This document shows positions 8,352 to 16,910 of a stretch of DNA of 64,000 nt, in pieces. How positions within the stretch are numbered: position 1 is the first letter of the stretch; each line of letters begins with the position of its first letter. The position numbers and the translations under genes were made by a program. The notes beneath the pieces are model-generated. The model did not search any database. It was not told the origin of the DNA and saw nothing but the letters and a program-made list of their open reading frames with translations. The stretch covers positions 320,392-384,391 of the forward strand of contig NZ_JAQQPZ010000013.1 in assembly GCF_028750675.1 (NCBI RefSeq), given 5' to 3'. Origin of the DNA: Shewanella metallivivens. GTDB lineage: Bacteria; Pseudomonadota; Gammaproteobacteria; Enterobacterales; Shewanellaceae.

Positions 8352-9725
8352 ACCGGCGATCTTCATTTCACTCAGCAAAATACCACCAGTACGAATTGAT
8401 GAGCGTAAGTCACGATCTTTACCTATACCTTGAATCCCTTTAAACATATCTTTTAAGTTACCTGCGATAGTAATTTCTTCGACGGGGTAAAGTACTTCAC
8501 CGTTTTCAACATAAAAACCCGCTGCGCCACGCGAGTAATCTCCAGTAACACCATTCACCCCTTGGCCCATCACTTCAGTCACTATCAAACCCGTGTTCAT
8601 TGCTTTGACTAGGTCATCAAAAGTTTGATTAGTGTGGCTTAATGTCCAGTTATAAATACCACCAGCATGGCCCGTATTGGTCATGCCGAGTTTGCGGGCA
8701 GAATAACTGGTTAAAAGATACGTCGCGAGTTGGCCATTGTCGATAATACGGCGCGCTTGTGTTGCAACACCTTCGCTGTCGTAATTAGCACTAGCTAAGG
8801 CCCCTAATAAATGTGGTTGTTCTTCAATATTAAACCATTCAGGAAACACTTGGGTGCCTAAGGCATCAAGTAAAAAACTCGACTTACGATAAATACTGCT
8901 GCCGCTAATTGCACCAATTAAATGACCCATTAAGCCTGTGGCGATTTCAGGTGCAAACAAGACGGGCATTTTTGCCGTGGCAATTTTACGTGCATCTAAA
9001 CGGCTTAACGTTTTATTAGCAGCCTGCTGACCAACAGACTCTGGCGACAATAAGTCCTGGTATTTACGCGCAACGGTATAATCATAATCGCGCTGCATGT
9101 TGCCATCTGACTCTTCGCCAATGACCACACAACTTAAGCTATAGCGCGAGCTGCAATAACCGTTTAAAAAACCATGGCTATTACCATAAACTTTTGCGGC
9201 GGTGTGCGCATTGGCTGACGCACCGTCTGAATTACGAATACGGCTATCAACTGACAAACTGGCTGCTTCTGCACGAATAGCCAATTGCGCTAATTCTTCT
9301 GCATCAATGTCTTGTGGATGATACAGCTGTAAATCACGAATATCTTGTGCCATTAATGCAGCATCAGCCAAACCACTAAAAGGATCTTCTGAGGTGTATT
9401 TAGCAATACCATCAGCCGCTCTTACTGCTTCACGGATGGCTTCAGGGCTTAAATCTGAAGTAGAAGAGTTACCTTTGCGACCGTCGCGAAAAATGGTAAT
9501 ACCTAATGCACCATCTTTATTAAACTCGACAGTTTCGACTTCTTTTTCACGCGTCGACACCGACAAACCTTGCTGTTTACTAATAGCCACTTCAGCGGCA
9601 GTTGTGCCTAATTGTTTAGCGTACTCTAATGCAACGGCAACGGCGTCTTTTAGTGCTGATAATTCAGAATCAATTCTTGGTGTTGTTTCACTGGCGCTAG
9701 GCGCTGAAGAAGGATGAGAAGCCAC
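8346..9725 (-). CDS. pmbA: Metalloprotease subunit PmbA/TldE
   Basis: A 459-residue partner of TldD. The two form a heterodimeric zinc protease known from E. coli for maturing microcin B17 and degrading the CcdA antitoxin. TldE lacks the HExxxH metal motif, and none is seen here. The protein has the family's usual length and keeps the conserved end EMKIAGN. The start is GTG with AAAGAG a few bases upstream. The TAG stop lies inside the terminal repeat of the adjacent 298-bp element, so insertion occurred at the very end of the gene without visible truncation. It is divergent from darP with about 147 bp between them. Its partner tldD is about 11 kb away. No peptide-precursor gene typical of TldD/E substrates is seen nearby. 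Confidence 0.95.
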   Translation of the reverse strand: MASHPSSAPSASETTPRIDSELSALKDAVAVALEYAKQLGTTAAEVAISKQQGLSVSTREKEVETVEFNKDGALGITIFRDGRKGNSSTSDLSPEAIREAVRAADGIAKYTSEDPFSGLADAALMAQDIRDLQLYHPQDIDAEELAQLAIRAEAASLSVDSRIRNSDGASANAHTAAKVYGNSHGFLNGYCSSRYSLSCVVIGEESDGNMQRDYDYTVARKYQDLLSPESVGQQAANKTLSRLDARKIATAKMPVLFAPEIATGLMGHLIGAISGSSIYRKSSFLLDALGTQVFPEWFNIEEQPHLLGALASANYDSEGVATQARRIIDNGQLATYLLTSYSARKLGMTNTGHAGGIYNWTLSHTNQTFDDLVKAMNTGLIVTEVMGQGVNGVTGDYSRGAAGFYVENGEVLYPVEEITIAGNLKDMFKGIQGIGKDRDLRSSIRTGGILLSEMKIAGN

Positions 9726-9872
9726 AAATTTACTCTTTGATTAGTCTAATTGTCGCTAGCATATCAAATAAAAAAGCCGATTGATAACCAAGCGCTTCTC
9801 TTGAATAAAATCTGCATATTCAATGCCAAATAAATGCTATCATTAGCCTATATTGACTTGAGGTTAAACACT

Positions 9873-10406
9873 ATGAAGATTGTTGGCGATTCTGAACACT
9901 TTCAGCAGCCCTATGATAACGATGACGATTACGTCAGCAGAACAGAATTTAAAAAAGAAAGCGAAGAGGCTCAAGCACTTGGCATGCGCTTGGTTGCGCT
10001 TAGTAAAACCCAATTAGATAAAATGGATTTAGATGAGTTTCTCTACGATGCTATCTTAAAATCTAAGCTCATTAAGCAAAAAACCGAAGCATACCGCCGT
10101 CATTTGCAATACATCGGTAAACTAATGCGTGGCTTTGATCACGAACCTATTCAAGCAGCACTAGATAAAGTCTTGAATAAGAACAATAATGAGGCCGCTC
10201 AGTTGCAAATCTTTGAAAAGATGCGCGAGCGCTTATTGACTAATGGTGACGATGAAGTTCAAAGCCTATTAGATCAGCACCCGCAGTTAGAACGTCAAAA
10301 GTTACGTCAATTGATCCGCCAAGCTAATAAAGAGTTAGCCAAAGGCCCAGAATCAAAGTCGTCTAAAGAATTGTTTAAATACTTACGTTCTGAGATAAAA
10401 GAGTAA
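9873..10406 (+). CDS. darP: Ribosome biogenesis factor DarP (YjgA, DUF615)
   Basis: About 177 residues from the ATG at 9873, chosen because GAGG lies nine bases upstream and the product then starts MKIVGDSEHFQQPYDNDDDY like its relatives; an earlier Met at 9834 has no such support. The protein is highly charged and helical with the family pattern SRTEFKKESEEAQALGMRL, ending KELFKYLRSEIKE. DarP associates with pre-50S particles and helps late maturation of the large subunit. It is divergent from pmbA, as is common in gammaproteobacteria, and no terminator is seen before the following lipoprotein gene. Identification by sequence and synteny is strong. Confidence 0.94.
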   Translation: MKIVGDSEHFQQPYDNDDDYVSRTEFKKESEEAQALGMRLVALSKTQLDKMDLDEFLYDAILKSKLIKQKTEAYRRHLQYIGKLMRGFDHEPIQAALDKVLNKNNNEAAQLQIFEKMRERLLTNGDDEVQSLLDQHPQLERQKLRQLIRQANKELAKGPESKSSKELFKYLRSEIKE

Positions 10407-10454
10407 ACCCTATACTCAAAAATAGTCTGATTAATCGAAATAAGGATGTGGCTA

Positions 10455-12935
10455 ATGCAGCTTGAAACAACGATACGTGCACTTTTTTTATCTATTGCTT
10501 CAATATTGTTATTTACGGGTTGTAACGGTGCCGCAGATGGTACTGACTCAGATACATCAGATGACAGTTATAGCCTGTCGGTGAGCTACCAGGATGTAGT
10601 CAACGGCCAATGCGATGCCAGTACCGACAGTTTAATCTTTGACCTTAACGATAGCGTGTGCGCTGTAGCCAAACTGACATTAGGTAATGCTAACGTCAGT
10701 GGGGCGCTTATCGAATTTACCAGCAGCAATGCCACATTAAGTAATGCATCGGTGTTAACCGATACTAGCGGCATAGCGACTACCTTTATCACTTCCACCA
10801 GCACAGAAGCCGGTACCTTAACGGCAACCTACACTTCAGATGACGACGACAGTGTCAGTGACAGCCGTAATTACCAATTTAAAGAGTACAGCACCACCGC
10901 CCCCGCTGAAGCGCTAAATTTTACCGTATCAATCAGTGACAGTAGCGGAGTCATTACCCGTTTTAATGTTGGCGACACCGTACAACTCAACGCACAGCTT
11001 ACCGACAGCAGTAATCAAGGTATTGCCAATCAAATTGTGACCTTTAATGCCGGCAGCGCGACGTTATCGCCTGCGACCGCGCTCACCACAGACGCAGGTA
11101 TCGCAACATTAAGCTTTACGCCCACCGATTCAGAATTAGGGGCTAGCCAGCTTACCGCCACTGCAGAATATGAAGACACGACATTAACCGCGACCAGTGC
11201 CTATGAAGTGCTTGCATCGACCGATGTCACAACTGATGGCACAGTGATGATGGGCTCTTACGATGACAGCGGTGAATTTATTGAAAATCTATTAGCGACA
11301 ACCTTAACAGCAGATACAGAGGGTAGTTATACCATTAGCGCTGGCGGCTCATTTGGCGTTACAGCCACCCTAGTGACAGAAGCAATAGACGGTACGATTA
11401 CCCGCTTACAAAGCCCAATCAGTATTAGCTTTAGTTCAGACTGCACCACGAACGACAATGCAACCTTAGACACACCGGTGACCACTGTCGCAGGCTCAGC
11501 CAGCTCGACGTTTTCAGACACCAGTTGCAGTGGCAACAGTGAAAGCACTGACACCATTGTCGCCAGCGCAACCGTTAATGACACCAGTTTAAGCGCGAGC
11601 TTACCTTTCACATTAGCACGCCAAACATTATCAAATATTAGCTTTGTGTCTGCAGACCCAACTCAAATCCGTATCAAAGGTTCTGGAGGCACAGATACAA
11701 CAGAGTCATCTTTGGTGACGTTCTTGGTAAGCAGCGCTAATGGCCAACCTGCTGCCCAACAAGAGGTTGAATTTAGCCTTGATACCACAGTGGGTGGCTT
11801 ACAATTTTCTAATGGCGACACGACTGATAGCAGCATCACTAATTCAGAAGGACTTGTGAGTGTTAGAGTGCAAGCTGGCACTATTCCGACCCCTGTTCGC
11901 GTAATGGCATCGACAACCGATGCTGACACCGGCGACACTATTACAAGCCAATCAGAACAACTCACAGTGAATACCGGACTGCCACAACAATTGGGTTTTA
12001 GTATTTCTGCGTCAACCTCTAACCCAGAAGCGGGCGATTACAATGGCGAAGATGTCACGATTACAGTGTATGCATCAGACAGCTTTGGTAACCCAGCGCC
12101 AGACGATACTACGGTTAACTTTACAACTGAAGGTGGCCAAATTGAGCCGTCATGTAGCATCGTAAGCGGGAGCTGTACCGTGACCTGGACATCGGCATCA
12201 CCACGGGTAACTGATCATCGTATTACCATTTTGGCTTATGCGCTTGGCCATGAAACCTTTTTCGATACCAATGGCAACAACGTGTTTGATGATGAAGATG
12301 GTAGTGCAGTTAATGGCTGTTTAATTGGCACAACGTCTGTCGCCTGTAGCGGTAACGGTATGGACGTAGAAACCTATCAAGATAATGGCTTTGTTGATTT
12401 ACCAGATGCCTTTAGAGATGACGATGAGTCAGGCGAACGCGATTCAGGTGAGCCGTACTTTAACACAAAATCAAGCAGCACCTATCAAGGAGCTGACGGC
12501 GTATTCAACGGCCCACAATGCCAAGGTAGCTTATGCGACAGCACGGCAACAACAACCTATATCCGTAAAGCCTTGGTGTTAACCATGTCAGGCTCAACAG
12601 CCAGCTTTACGGTAAGCCAAAATGGTTCAGTGATTAATGATTTTGATACTGACATTCAAGACATCGCCAATGGTGGCTCTTCGATATTTACTGTGGTACT
12701 CAGCGACAGTGCTGACCAAATATTACCCTCTGGCACAACTTTATCGGTGAGCAGCAGTGAAGGTGAATTAACGTTTTCTGGATACACGGTACCCGACCGT
12801 AACTCTGCCGGTGGCACCTCAACATCATTTATGATAACCAATGACGACAACTCGGGTACTAGCCTAGTGACTTTAACAGCCACAACGCCAAAAGGTGTCG
12901 TGACTGAACTGAGCTTTTTTGTCACCTTGTTGTAA
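10455..12935 (+). CDS. Large Ig-like (Big_1-type) repeat lipoprotein
   Basis: About 826 residues starting at the ATG at 10455, which has AAGG nine bases upstream; an ATG at 10446 is too close to that site. Residues 1-22 are a lipoprotein signal with lipobox FTGC and acylated Cys23. Several bacterial Ig-like units of the invasin/intimin Big_1 type follow, recognisable by elements such as SGALIEFTSS, TDTSGIATTFITS, TDAGIATLSFTPT and NSEGLVSVRVQAG. An Asp-rich stretch at about 602-680 (DTNGNNVFDDEDG, RDDDESGERDSGEPY) resembles calcium-binding loops. Thr and Ser are abundant. Such proteins are surface or periplasmic adhesion or spacer molecules; the ligand is unknown. It is followed by a good terminator. 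Confidence 0.85.
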   Translation: MQLETTIRALFLSIASILLFTGCNGAADGTDSDTSDDSYSLSVSYQDVVNGQCDASTDSLIFDLNDSVCAVAKLTLGNANVSGALIEFTSSNATLSNASVLTDTSGIATTFITSTSTEAGTLTATYTSDDDDSVSDSRNYQFKEYSTTAPAEALNFTVSISDSSGVITRFNVGDTVQLNAQLTDSSNQGIANQIVTFNAGSATLSPATALTTDAGIATLSFTPTDSELGASQLTATAEYEDTTLTATSAYEVLASTDVTTDGTVMMGSYDDSGEFIENLLATTLTADTEGSYTISAGGSFGVTATLVTEAIDGTITRLQSPISISFSSDCTTNDNATLDTPVTTVAGSASSTFSDTSCSGNSESTDTIVASATVNDTSLSASLPFTLARQTLSNISFVSADPTQIRIKGSGGTDTTESSLVTFLVSSANGQPAAQQEVEFSLDTTVGGLQFSNGDTTDSSITNSEGLVSVRVQAGTIPTPVRVMASTTDADTGDTITSQSEQLTVNTGLPQQLGFSISASTSNPEAGDYNGEDVTITVYASDSFGNPAPDDTTVNFTTEGGQIEPSCSIVSGSCTVTWTSASPRVTDHRITILAYALGHETFFDTNGNNVFDDEDGSAVNGCLIGTTSVACSGNGMDVETYQDNGFVDLPDAFRDDDESGERDSGEPYFNTKSSSTYQGADGVFNGPQCQGSLCDSTATTTYIRKALVLTMSGSTASFTVSQNGSVINDFDTDIQDIANGGSSIFTVVLSDSADQILPSGTTLSVSSSEGELTFSGYTVPDRNSAGGTSTSFMITNDDNSGTSLVTLTATTPKGVVTELSFFVTLL

Positions 12936-12958
12936 CTCACCATCTTTATCATAAACAG

Positions 12959-12985
12959 AAGCCTGCTAAATACGCAGGCTTTTTT
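12959..12985 (+). terminator. Terminator after the Ig-like lipoprotein gene
   Basis: Stem AAGCCTGC (12959-12966) / GCAGGCTT (12974-12981), 7-nt loop, then a T-run. Confidence 0.92.
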
Positions 12986-13102
12986 GTGATTGGAATTTGT
13001 TGATAAGTTGTTACAATGACGGCGAGAATACCGTAAAACTTTTACTGTATTTCTATCTATTATCTGCGTCACCCAATGATAAACAGGGCTAGTTTATTTA
13101 TA

Positions 13103-13126
13103 CGAGAAACAGGTAAACGTTTCTCG
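13103..13126. promoter_or_regulatory. Inverted repeat in the leader of the small lipoprotein gene
   Basis: CGAGAAAC-N8-GTTTCTCG has perfect 8-bp arms and ends 20 bp before the start codon at 13147. It could be an operator or a leader hairpin next to the ribosome-binding site. Confidence 0.4.
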
Positions 13127-13146
13127 ACGCATACTAAGGAACAATA

Positions 13147-13548
13147 ATGCGCAAACTTTATGTACTTTCTACTTTAACAGCAGGCTTGCTACTCAGCGCC
13201 TGTGCAGCAAAGCCACCCATCGTGGCACAAAATAAGACAGTTGTAGTCAATGACCAAACGATTATCTTTGGCGGGATTTACGACAAAGAAAAAAACAAAC
13301 TGCAACTTATCGCCAATGGCGACTCAATCATGCAAGGGCGATTTCCGCCAATGACACCAACGCAACACCTTAACGCCAAATTCAATGGAATGGCCGTTAA
13401 AGGCGATTGCTATTTTGGTTCTGTTTTAGGTGATCAAGGTGGTGCATTTGGGGTTGTGGCAAGTATTGTTCAATCAACAAAAAACAGCACGGCTGACAAG
13501 TGCGACATCTTTATTGATGGCGAGCAGAAAGAAACACTTTATTTCTAA
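13147..13548 (+). CDS. Small lipoprotein of unknown function
   Basis: 133 residues with a clear lipoprotein signal, lipobox LSAC and acylated Cys19. An AAGGAA ribosome-binding site precedes the ATG. The mature part is about 115 residues, probably beta-rich, with Cys in KGDCYFGS and DKCDIFID that could form a disulfide. No known domain is recognised. It sits between two terminators, so it is a single-gene unit. The inverted repeat at 13103-13126 may regulate it. Confidence 0.8.
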   Translation: MRKLYVLSTLTAGLLLSACAAKPPIVAQNKTVVVNDQTIIFGGIYDKEKNKLQLIANGDSIMQGRFPPMTPTQHLNAKFNGMAVKGDCYFGSVLGDQGGAFGVVASIVQSTKNSTADKCDIFIDGEQKETLYF

Positions 13549-13653
13549 TCGGTAACCCCATTAAGCGCTAGCCCTGCTTACTTTGCTTTGGAAAAATTGC
13601 ACCCCTGTGGTGCGCATGGTTTTCAATAAAGCACTAATAGGATTCAACTCACG

Positions 13654-13683
13654 CATAACTTATATAACAAGGTTATGTTTTTT
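13654..13683 (+). terminator. Terminator-like hairpin after the small lipoprotein gene
   Basis: CATAAC (13654-13659) / GTTATG (13672-13677), 12-nt loop, then six T. The stem is short and AT-rich, so termination may be partial. Confidence 0.5.
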
Positions 13684-13897
13684 AATGATTTTATAGTATG
13701 GTCTGATCTTTGCTGCAATGATATTTTTATACGTTATTTTATCGCGGTTATTGTTACAAAGTAACCTGAGTGAAGTCATCTGAATATCATTAAGTGAGTG
13801 GAAACCTTGTTATTAGTCACCTTGTAACCTGCACCATAGATAACCACTCATGCACAATTGTTATTCATATATATTTCATAATACTGATGCAATTATG

Positions 13898-13948
13898 TTA
13901 TTTATGCACCTATGTATATTGTGAACCTATATATATTGTGAACCTATA
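13898..13948. repeat. 17-bp tandem repeat upstream of the LysR-type gene
   Basis: TATATTGTGAACCTATAT occurs at 13915-13932 and again at 13932-13949, a period of exactly 17 bp. A degenerate third unit around TGCACCTATG lies one period earlier. It ends 44 bp before the lysR-type start codon. Confidence 0.65.
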
Positions 13949-13992
13949 TTATCCGTAAGAATGATGCAAATAGCTTTGTTGTTGAGAAATAA

Positions 13993-14886
13993 ATGATCCC
14001 TTTACATACCTCTATGCGCGGCCTACGTTGTTTTTGTGTTGCTGCTGAATGCTTAAGCTTTAAAGAAACAGCGAAAAAGCTGTACCTTACGCCGTCTGCG
14101 GTTAGCCACCAAATTAAGCAGCTAGAGGAAACCCTTAATCAACAATTATTTATTCGTCAAACTCGTTCAATTGCCCTAACAGAAGTAGGTGTGCGTTTTT
14201 ACCAAGCTATCGAGCCAGTAATGCAACAATTGGTTAATACTGTCAGCGAGTTTAACCAATCAGATCGCATGCTCGAAGTGAGCATTTCTATGCCCGAGTT
14301 TTTTGCCAGCGAGCTGTTTATGCCTAAACTGATTGGCTGGTCATCTAAATATCCCAATATTAATCTCAAGCTTGAAACCATAAAATCGCGCACCGATGCT
14401 ATAAAGCATACCGACGTCTCGATTATGTTGTCAGGTAAACAACAAACCACTGACGACATATATGATTTATTCCCCATCACCTATATACCAGCATGCAACC
14501 CACAACTTCACAGTGAGTTAGCATCACAAGGATTTAAAGCGTTAACTAAAGTGCCGTTAATATTACATAAAGCCAGACCATATGCCTGGCATCAGTGGGC
14601 AGAAAGTGTCGGGTTTGATGGTTTTCAACCGAAACAAATCATACAGTTAGACAGCATGTTCAGCGTTGCCCGCGCCGCAGAACAAGGGCTAGGCGTAGCA
14701 TTAATCCCCTTGCCCATCAGCCAAGCCTGGTTTGACAATAAAACCCTTATTCCGCTATTTCGCCACCCTCTGTTCAGTCACGACCGCTATTACCTTGTAC
14801 GCCACACTAATGAACAGCAGCGCCCTGAAGTACAGCTACTTATTGATTGGATCCTTAAAAGCTTTCATAACGAAGCCACTCGCTAA
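13993..14886 (+). CDS. LysR-family transcriptional regulator
   Basis: A 297-residue DNA-binding regulator. The N-terminal winged helix-turn-helix is at about residues 9-65, with the family signature in LSFKETAKKLYLTPSAVSHQ and QLFIRQTRSIALTEVG. The rest is a substrate-binding-protein-like effector domain (about 90-290). It is closest in style to the GcvA/AmpR-type subgroup. No metabolic gene is divergent from it, so the effector cannot be guessed. The nearest co-oriented gene is the small TPR protein, whose leader has a palindrome fitting the T-N11-A LysR box. Three Cys cluster in GLRCFCVAAEC near the first helix. The 17-bp repeats upstream may be part of its own control. Confidence 0.93.
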   Translation: MIPLHTSMRGLRCFCVAAECLSFKETAKKLYLTPSAVSHQIKQLEETLNQQLFIRQTRSIALTEVGVRFYQAIEPVMQQLVNTVSEFNQSDRMLEVSISMPEFFASELFMPKLIGWSSKYPNINLKLETIKSRTDAIKHTDVSIMLSGKQQTTDDIYDLFPITYIPACNPQLHSELASQGFKALTKVPLILHKARPYAWHQWAESVGFDGFQPKQIIQLDSMFSVARAAEQGLGVALIPLPISQAWFDNKTLIPLFRHPLFSHDRYYLVRHTNEQQRPEVQLLIDWILKSFHNEATR

Positions 14887-14941
14887 CATCTGTGCAGCGC
14901 TAACCCGCGACAAAAAAGCTAACCTCATTTTCTTGTATAAA

Positions 14942-14960
14942 ACAGAGTGAATCACTCTGT
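14942..14960 (+). terminator. Hairpin after the lysR-type gene
   Basis: ACAGAGTGA-A-TCACTCTGT is a near-perfect palindrome 56 bp beyond the stop codon. It lacks a T-run, so termination is uncertain. Confidence 0.4.
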
Positions 14961-15050
14961 AACTACCTCTTTATGTATAGTTGAATTTTTTTAATCCATT
15001 AATGCGTTTTTTATCGTTTGTCGCCTGTATGCCTTTTCACTAAAGTTCAA

Positions 15051-15077
15051 CTGTAGCGCGGCGCTACAGATATTTTT
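15051..15077 (+). promoter_or_regulatory. 19-bp palindrome plus T-run in the leader of the TPR gene
   Basis: CTGTAGCGCGGCGCTACAG (15051-15069) is a perfect palindrome followed by ATATTTTT and, one base later, the ribosome-binding site AGAGGAG (15078-15084). It looks like a terminator or attenuator stem placed immediately before translation start. The core TAGCGCGGCGCTA also fits the T-N11-A LysR-box rule. Confidence 0.55.
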
Positions 15078-15091
15078 AGAGGAGCAACATC

Positions 15092-15604
15092 ATGAACAAG
15101 AACATCATTACAGGCCTAATCAGTGCCACATTATTACTGACCGCATCAGCAAGCGTTATGGCCGACAACCAAGGCCAACAAATCAGTAGCAATGCATATA
15201 AAATGGTACTTGTTGAAGATGTGCCAGGCGTAGACGCATTGCAAACCGGCCATGTAGAAGAAGGCTTAACCGCAACTTTAGCTGCAAGCAAATACACCGT
15301 GGACGACTATTCACGCAATGTGAATTTATGCGCCGGTTACGTACAAATGTCTGACATGGAAAAAGCACAAAAAGCATGCAGTGCAGCAGTAAAAAGTGCG
15401 CGCTCTTTAGTGGCTGTTCCATCGATGTCTGTTCGTGCTTACGCTTATAACAACCGTGGCATAATGAAGTTAATGAACCACGACAACTTAGGTGCACTTG
15501 CTGATTTTAAGCGCGCTGCTAAAGTCGATAACAGCAGTATCTACAAACATAACCTTGAACGTTTAGAAGCCGCATTAAACACGGCAAAAACTGGCATCTT
15601 ATAA
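15092..15604 (+). CDS. Small secreted TPR-like protein
   Basis: 170 residues with a signal peptide of 24 residues (cleavage after VMA). The ribosome-binding site AGAGGAG lies seven bases before the ATG. The mature protein is helical and shows two TPR-like repeats: VNLCAGYVQMSDMEKAQKAC and AYNNRGIMKLMNHDNLGALA, continuing into DFKRAAKVD. Two Cys lie 18 residues apart within the first repeat. TPR proteins of this size act as periplasmic scaffolds, but no partner is indicated. It is a single gene with its own terminator, and its leader palindrome suggests regulation by premature termination or by the neighbouring LysR protein. The function is unknown. Confidence 0.85.
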   Translation: MNKNIITGLISATLLLTASASVMADNQGQQISSNAYKMVLVEDVPGVDALQTGHVEEGLTATLAASKYTVDDYSRNVNLCAGYVQMSDMEKAQKACSAAVKSARSLVAVPSMSVRAYAYNNRGIMKLMNHDNLGALADFKRAAKVDNSSIYKHNLERLEAALNTAKTGIL

Positions 15605-15688
15605 TTGCAGCGTAACCAAACAACCATAAAGGTTGGCTGTGGTTTCTTTAGTAAAAAGACTGCCAAATCTAACTGAGTGAGACGCGAT

Positions 15689-15721
15689 AGACAGGCCAAT
15701 CATTGCGATGCCTGTCTTTTT
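15689..15721 (+). terminator. Terminator after the TPR gene
   Basis: AGACAGGC (15689-15696) / GCCTGTCT (15710-15717) with a 13-nt loop and T-run. It also separates this gene from the convergent exporter cassette. Confidence 0.88.
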
Positions 15722-15761
15722 ACTTCGGCAACACTTAACTATGTTGAATGTGATCGCGAGT

Positions 15762-16910
15762 TTAACTTAACATCGCTTTAGCCTGTTTTTGTCTCGCGGC
15801 TACCCTCATGATTGCGATACACGCAAACACCGCAAATAATCCCCAAAGCTGCAACCATTTAGGCATAACAGCTAACCAACCAGCCCCGAGTTGATTGAGT
15901 TCTAGCATCCCCATAATGGCGGGCACCGCAGGAATAACCTGCGATATCATCACCAAAGGTTCTGGGATTAAGGCGATAGGCCATACAAACCCCGACACAA
16001 ATAACACTGGCATCGACATCAGTAAGTACACCTGGGTGGGTAAGTCGCGCCGAGCAAATAAACTACTCATCACGATCCCTAATGCACCTGTGGCTAATAA
16101 AAATGGCAGCATAAATAAACCGACTTCCATGATGGTTGCCACTACACTGACCTGATACCAATAAAAGCAGTACCCCAGATAAAAGCAGCTAAACACACTA
16201 TAAATGAGTAAAAAAACACTTAAACGCACAAATACCAATACGCTGGGGGTCGCATGTTGCCAATACCCAGGCCTACGCCATTGGCCAGCACCTAAAATCC
16301 CAGTGCCTATTAATAACGTTTGATGCAAAATAAGTAAAAAGAGCCCGGGGATGACATAGGGGGTGTAACCCAAACTCGGGTTAAATGCTGGTACCGAGTT
16401 GATATTAATTGAGTTAACACTTTGCTCAGCTAATTGTGGATTTTGTCCTCGAGCGAGCAAACCAATAAGTTGCACTTGTTTACTGGCATCAAGACCCGCA
16501 GCCACGAGCCCTTCTGCCACTGCAGAATAAATTAAAAAGTAACTGGCATCGCCACCATAACTTAAGGTTGCACCTTTGCCTAACAACAAATCACGCCTAA
16601 AATTGGCCGGGATAACCAATAAACCATGAGCTTTACCTTGGTTAATCCAGGTTTCAGCTTCATCAATACTGCCTAGGTTGGCTAAAATATTAATTTTGGC
16701 ACTGGCATCGGCATGGCGAGTCACTAAACGACTAAGCGATGAGTTATCGTGATCAACCACGACCACTTTTTGTTCGGTAGGCACTTGGTGTAAATAAGGT
16801 AACGGATACAATACTGAGTAAAACAACACGCCACCAAACAGGGTCACCACAATCGCTTTGTCAGCAAAAATAGCCTTCAACTCAGCAAGCATCAACTGCC
16901 AGAAGTTCAT
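15762..16910 (-). CDS. ABC-2 type exporter permease, second subunit
   Basis: A 382-residue inner-membrane permease. It has one N-terminal membrane helix (about 19-37), a long periplasmic domain (about 40-175), and five or six C-terminal helices with the ABC2_membrane_3 pattern (LGYTPYVIPGLFLLILHQTL, then MPVLFVSGFVWPIALIPEP). The order and size resemble YhhJ and YbhR/YbhS. Its start overlaps the end of the preceding permease gene by four bases, so the two are translationally coupled and probably form a heterodimer. It is the last gene of the cassette. No ATP-binding subunit is encoded here, so energy must come from an ATPase gene elsewhere. Confidence 0.92.
   Translation of the reverse strand: MNFWQLMLAELKAIFADKAIVVTLFGGVLFYSVLYPLPYLHQVPTEQKVVVVDHDNSSLSRLVTRHADASAKINILANLGSIDEAETWINQGKAHGLLVIPANFRRDLLLGKGATLSYGGDASYFLIYSAVAEGLVAAGLDASKQVQLIGLLARGQNPQLAEQSVNSININSVPAFNPSLGYTPYVIPGLFLLILHQTLLIGTGILGAGQWRRPGYWQHATPSVLVFVRLSVFLLIYSVFSCFYLGYCFYWYQVSVVATIMEVGLFMLPFLLATGALGIVMSSLFARRDLPTQVYLLMSMPVLFVSGFVWPIALIPEPLVMISQVIPAVPAIMGMLELNQLGAGWLAVMPKWLQLWGLFAVFACIAIMRVAARQKQAKAMLS

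Larger units (their letters stand above)
13549..13992. other. Intergenic region between the small lipoprotein gene and the lysR-type gene
   Basis: These 444 bases hold no convincing gene. Features seen: hairpin GCACC-N5-GGTGC (13599-13613), a terminator-like hairpin at 13654-13683, the palindrome GTTAC-AAA-GTAAC (13753-13765) with a related sequence CACCTTGTAAC further on, and a tandem repeat at 13898-13948. Confidence 0.6.

Noticed and set aside
11327..11965. Antisense open frames within the Ig-like lipoprotein gene
   Set aside because: They arise from Thr/Ser/Ala-rich codon use on the coding strand; no start signals or domains.
15183..15497. Long antisense open frame within the TPR gene
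   Set aside because: A frame shadow of a gene that has a signal peptide, ribosome-binding site and TPR pattern on the plus strand.
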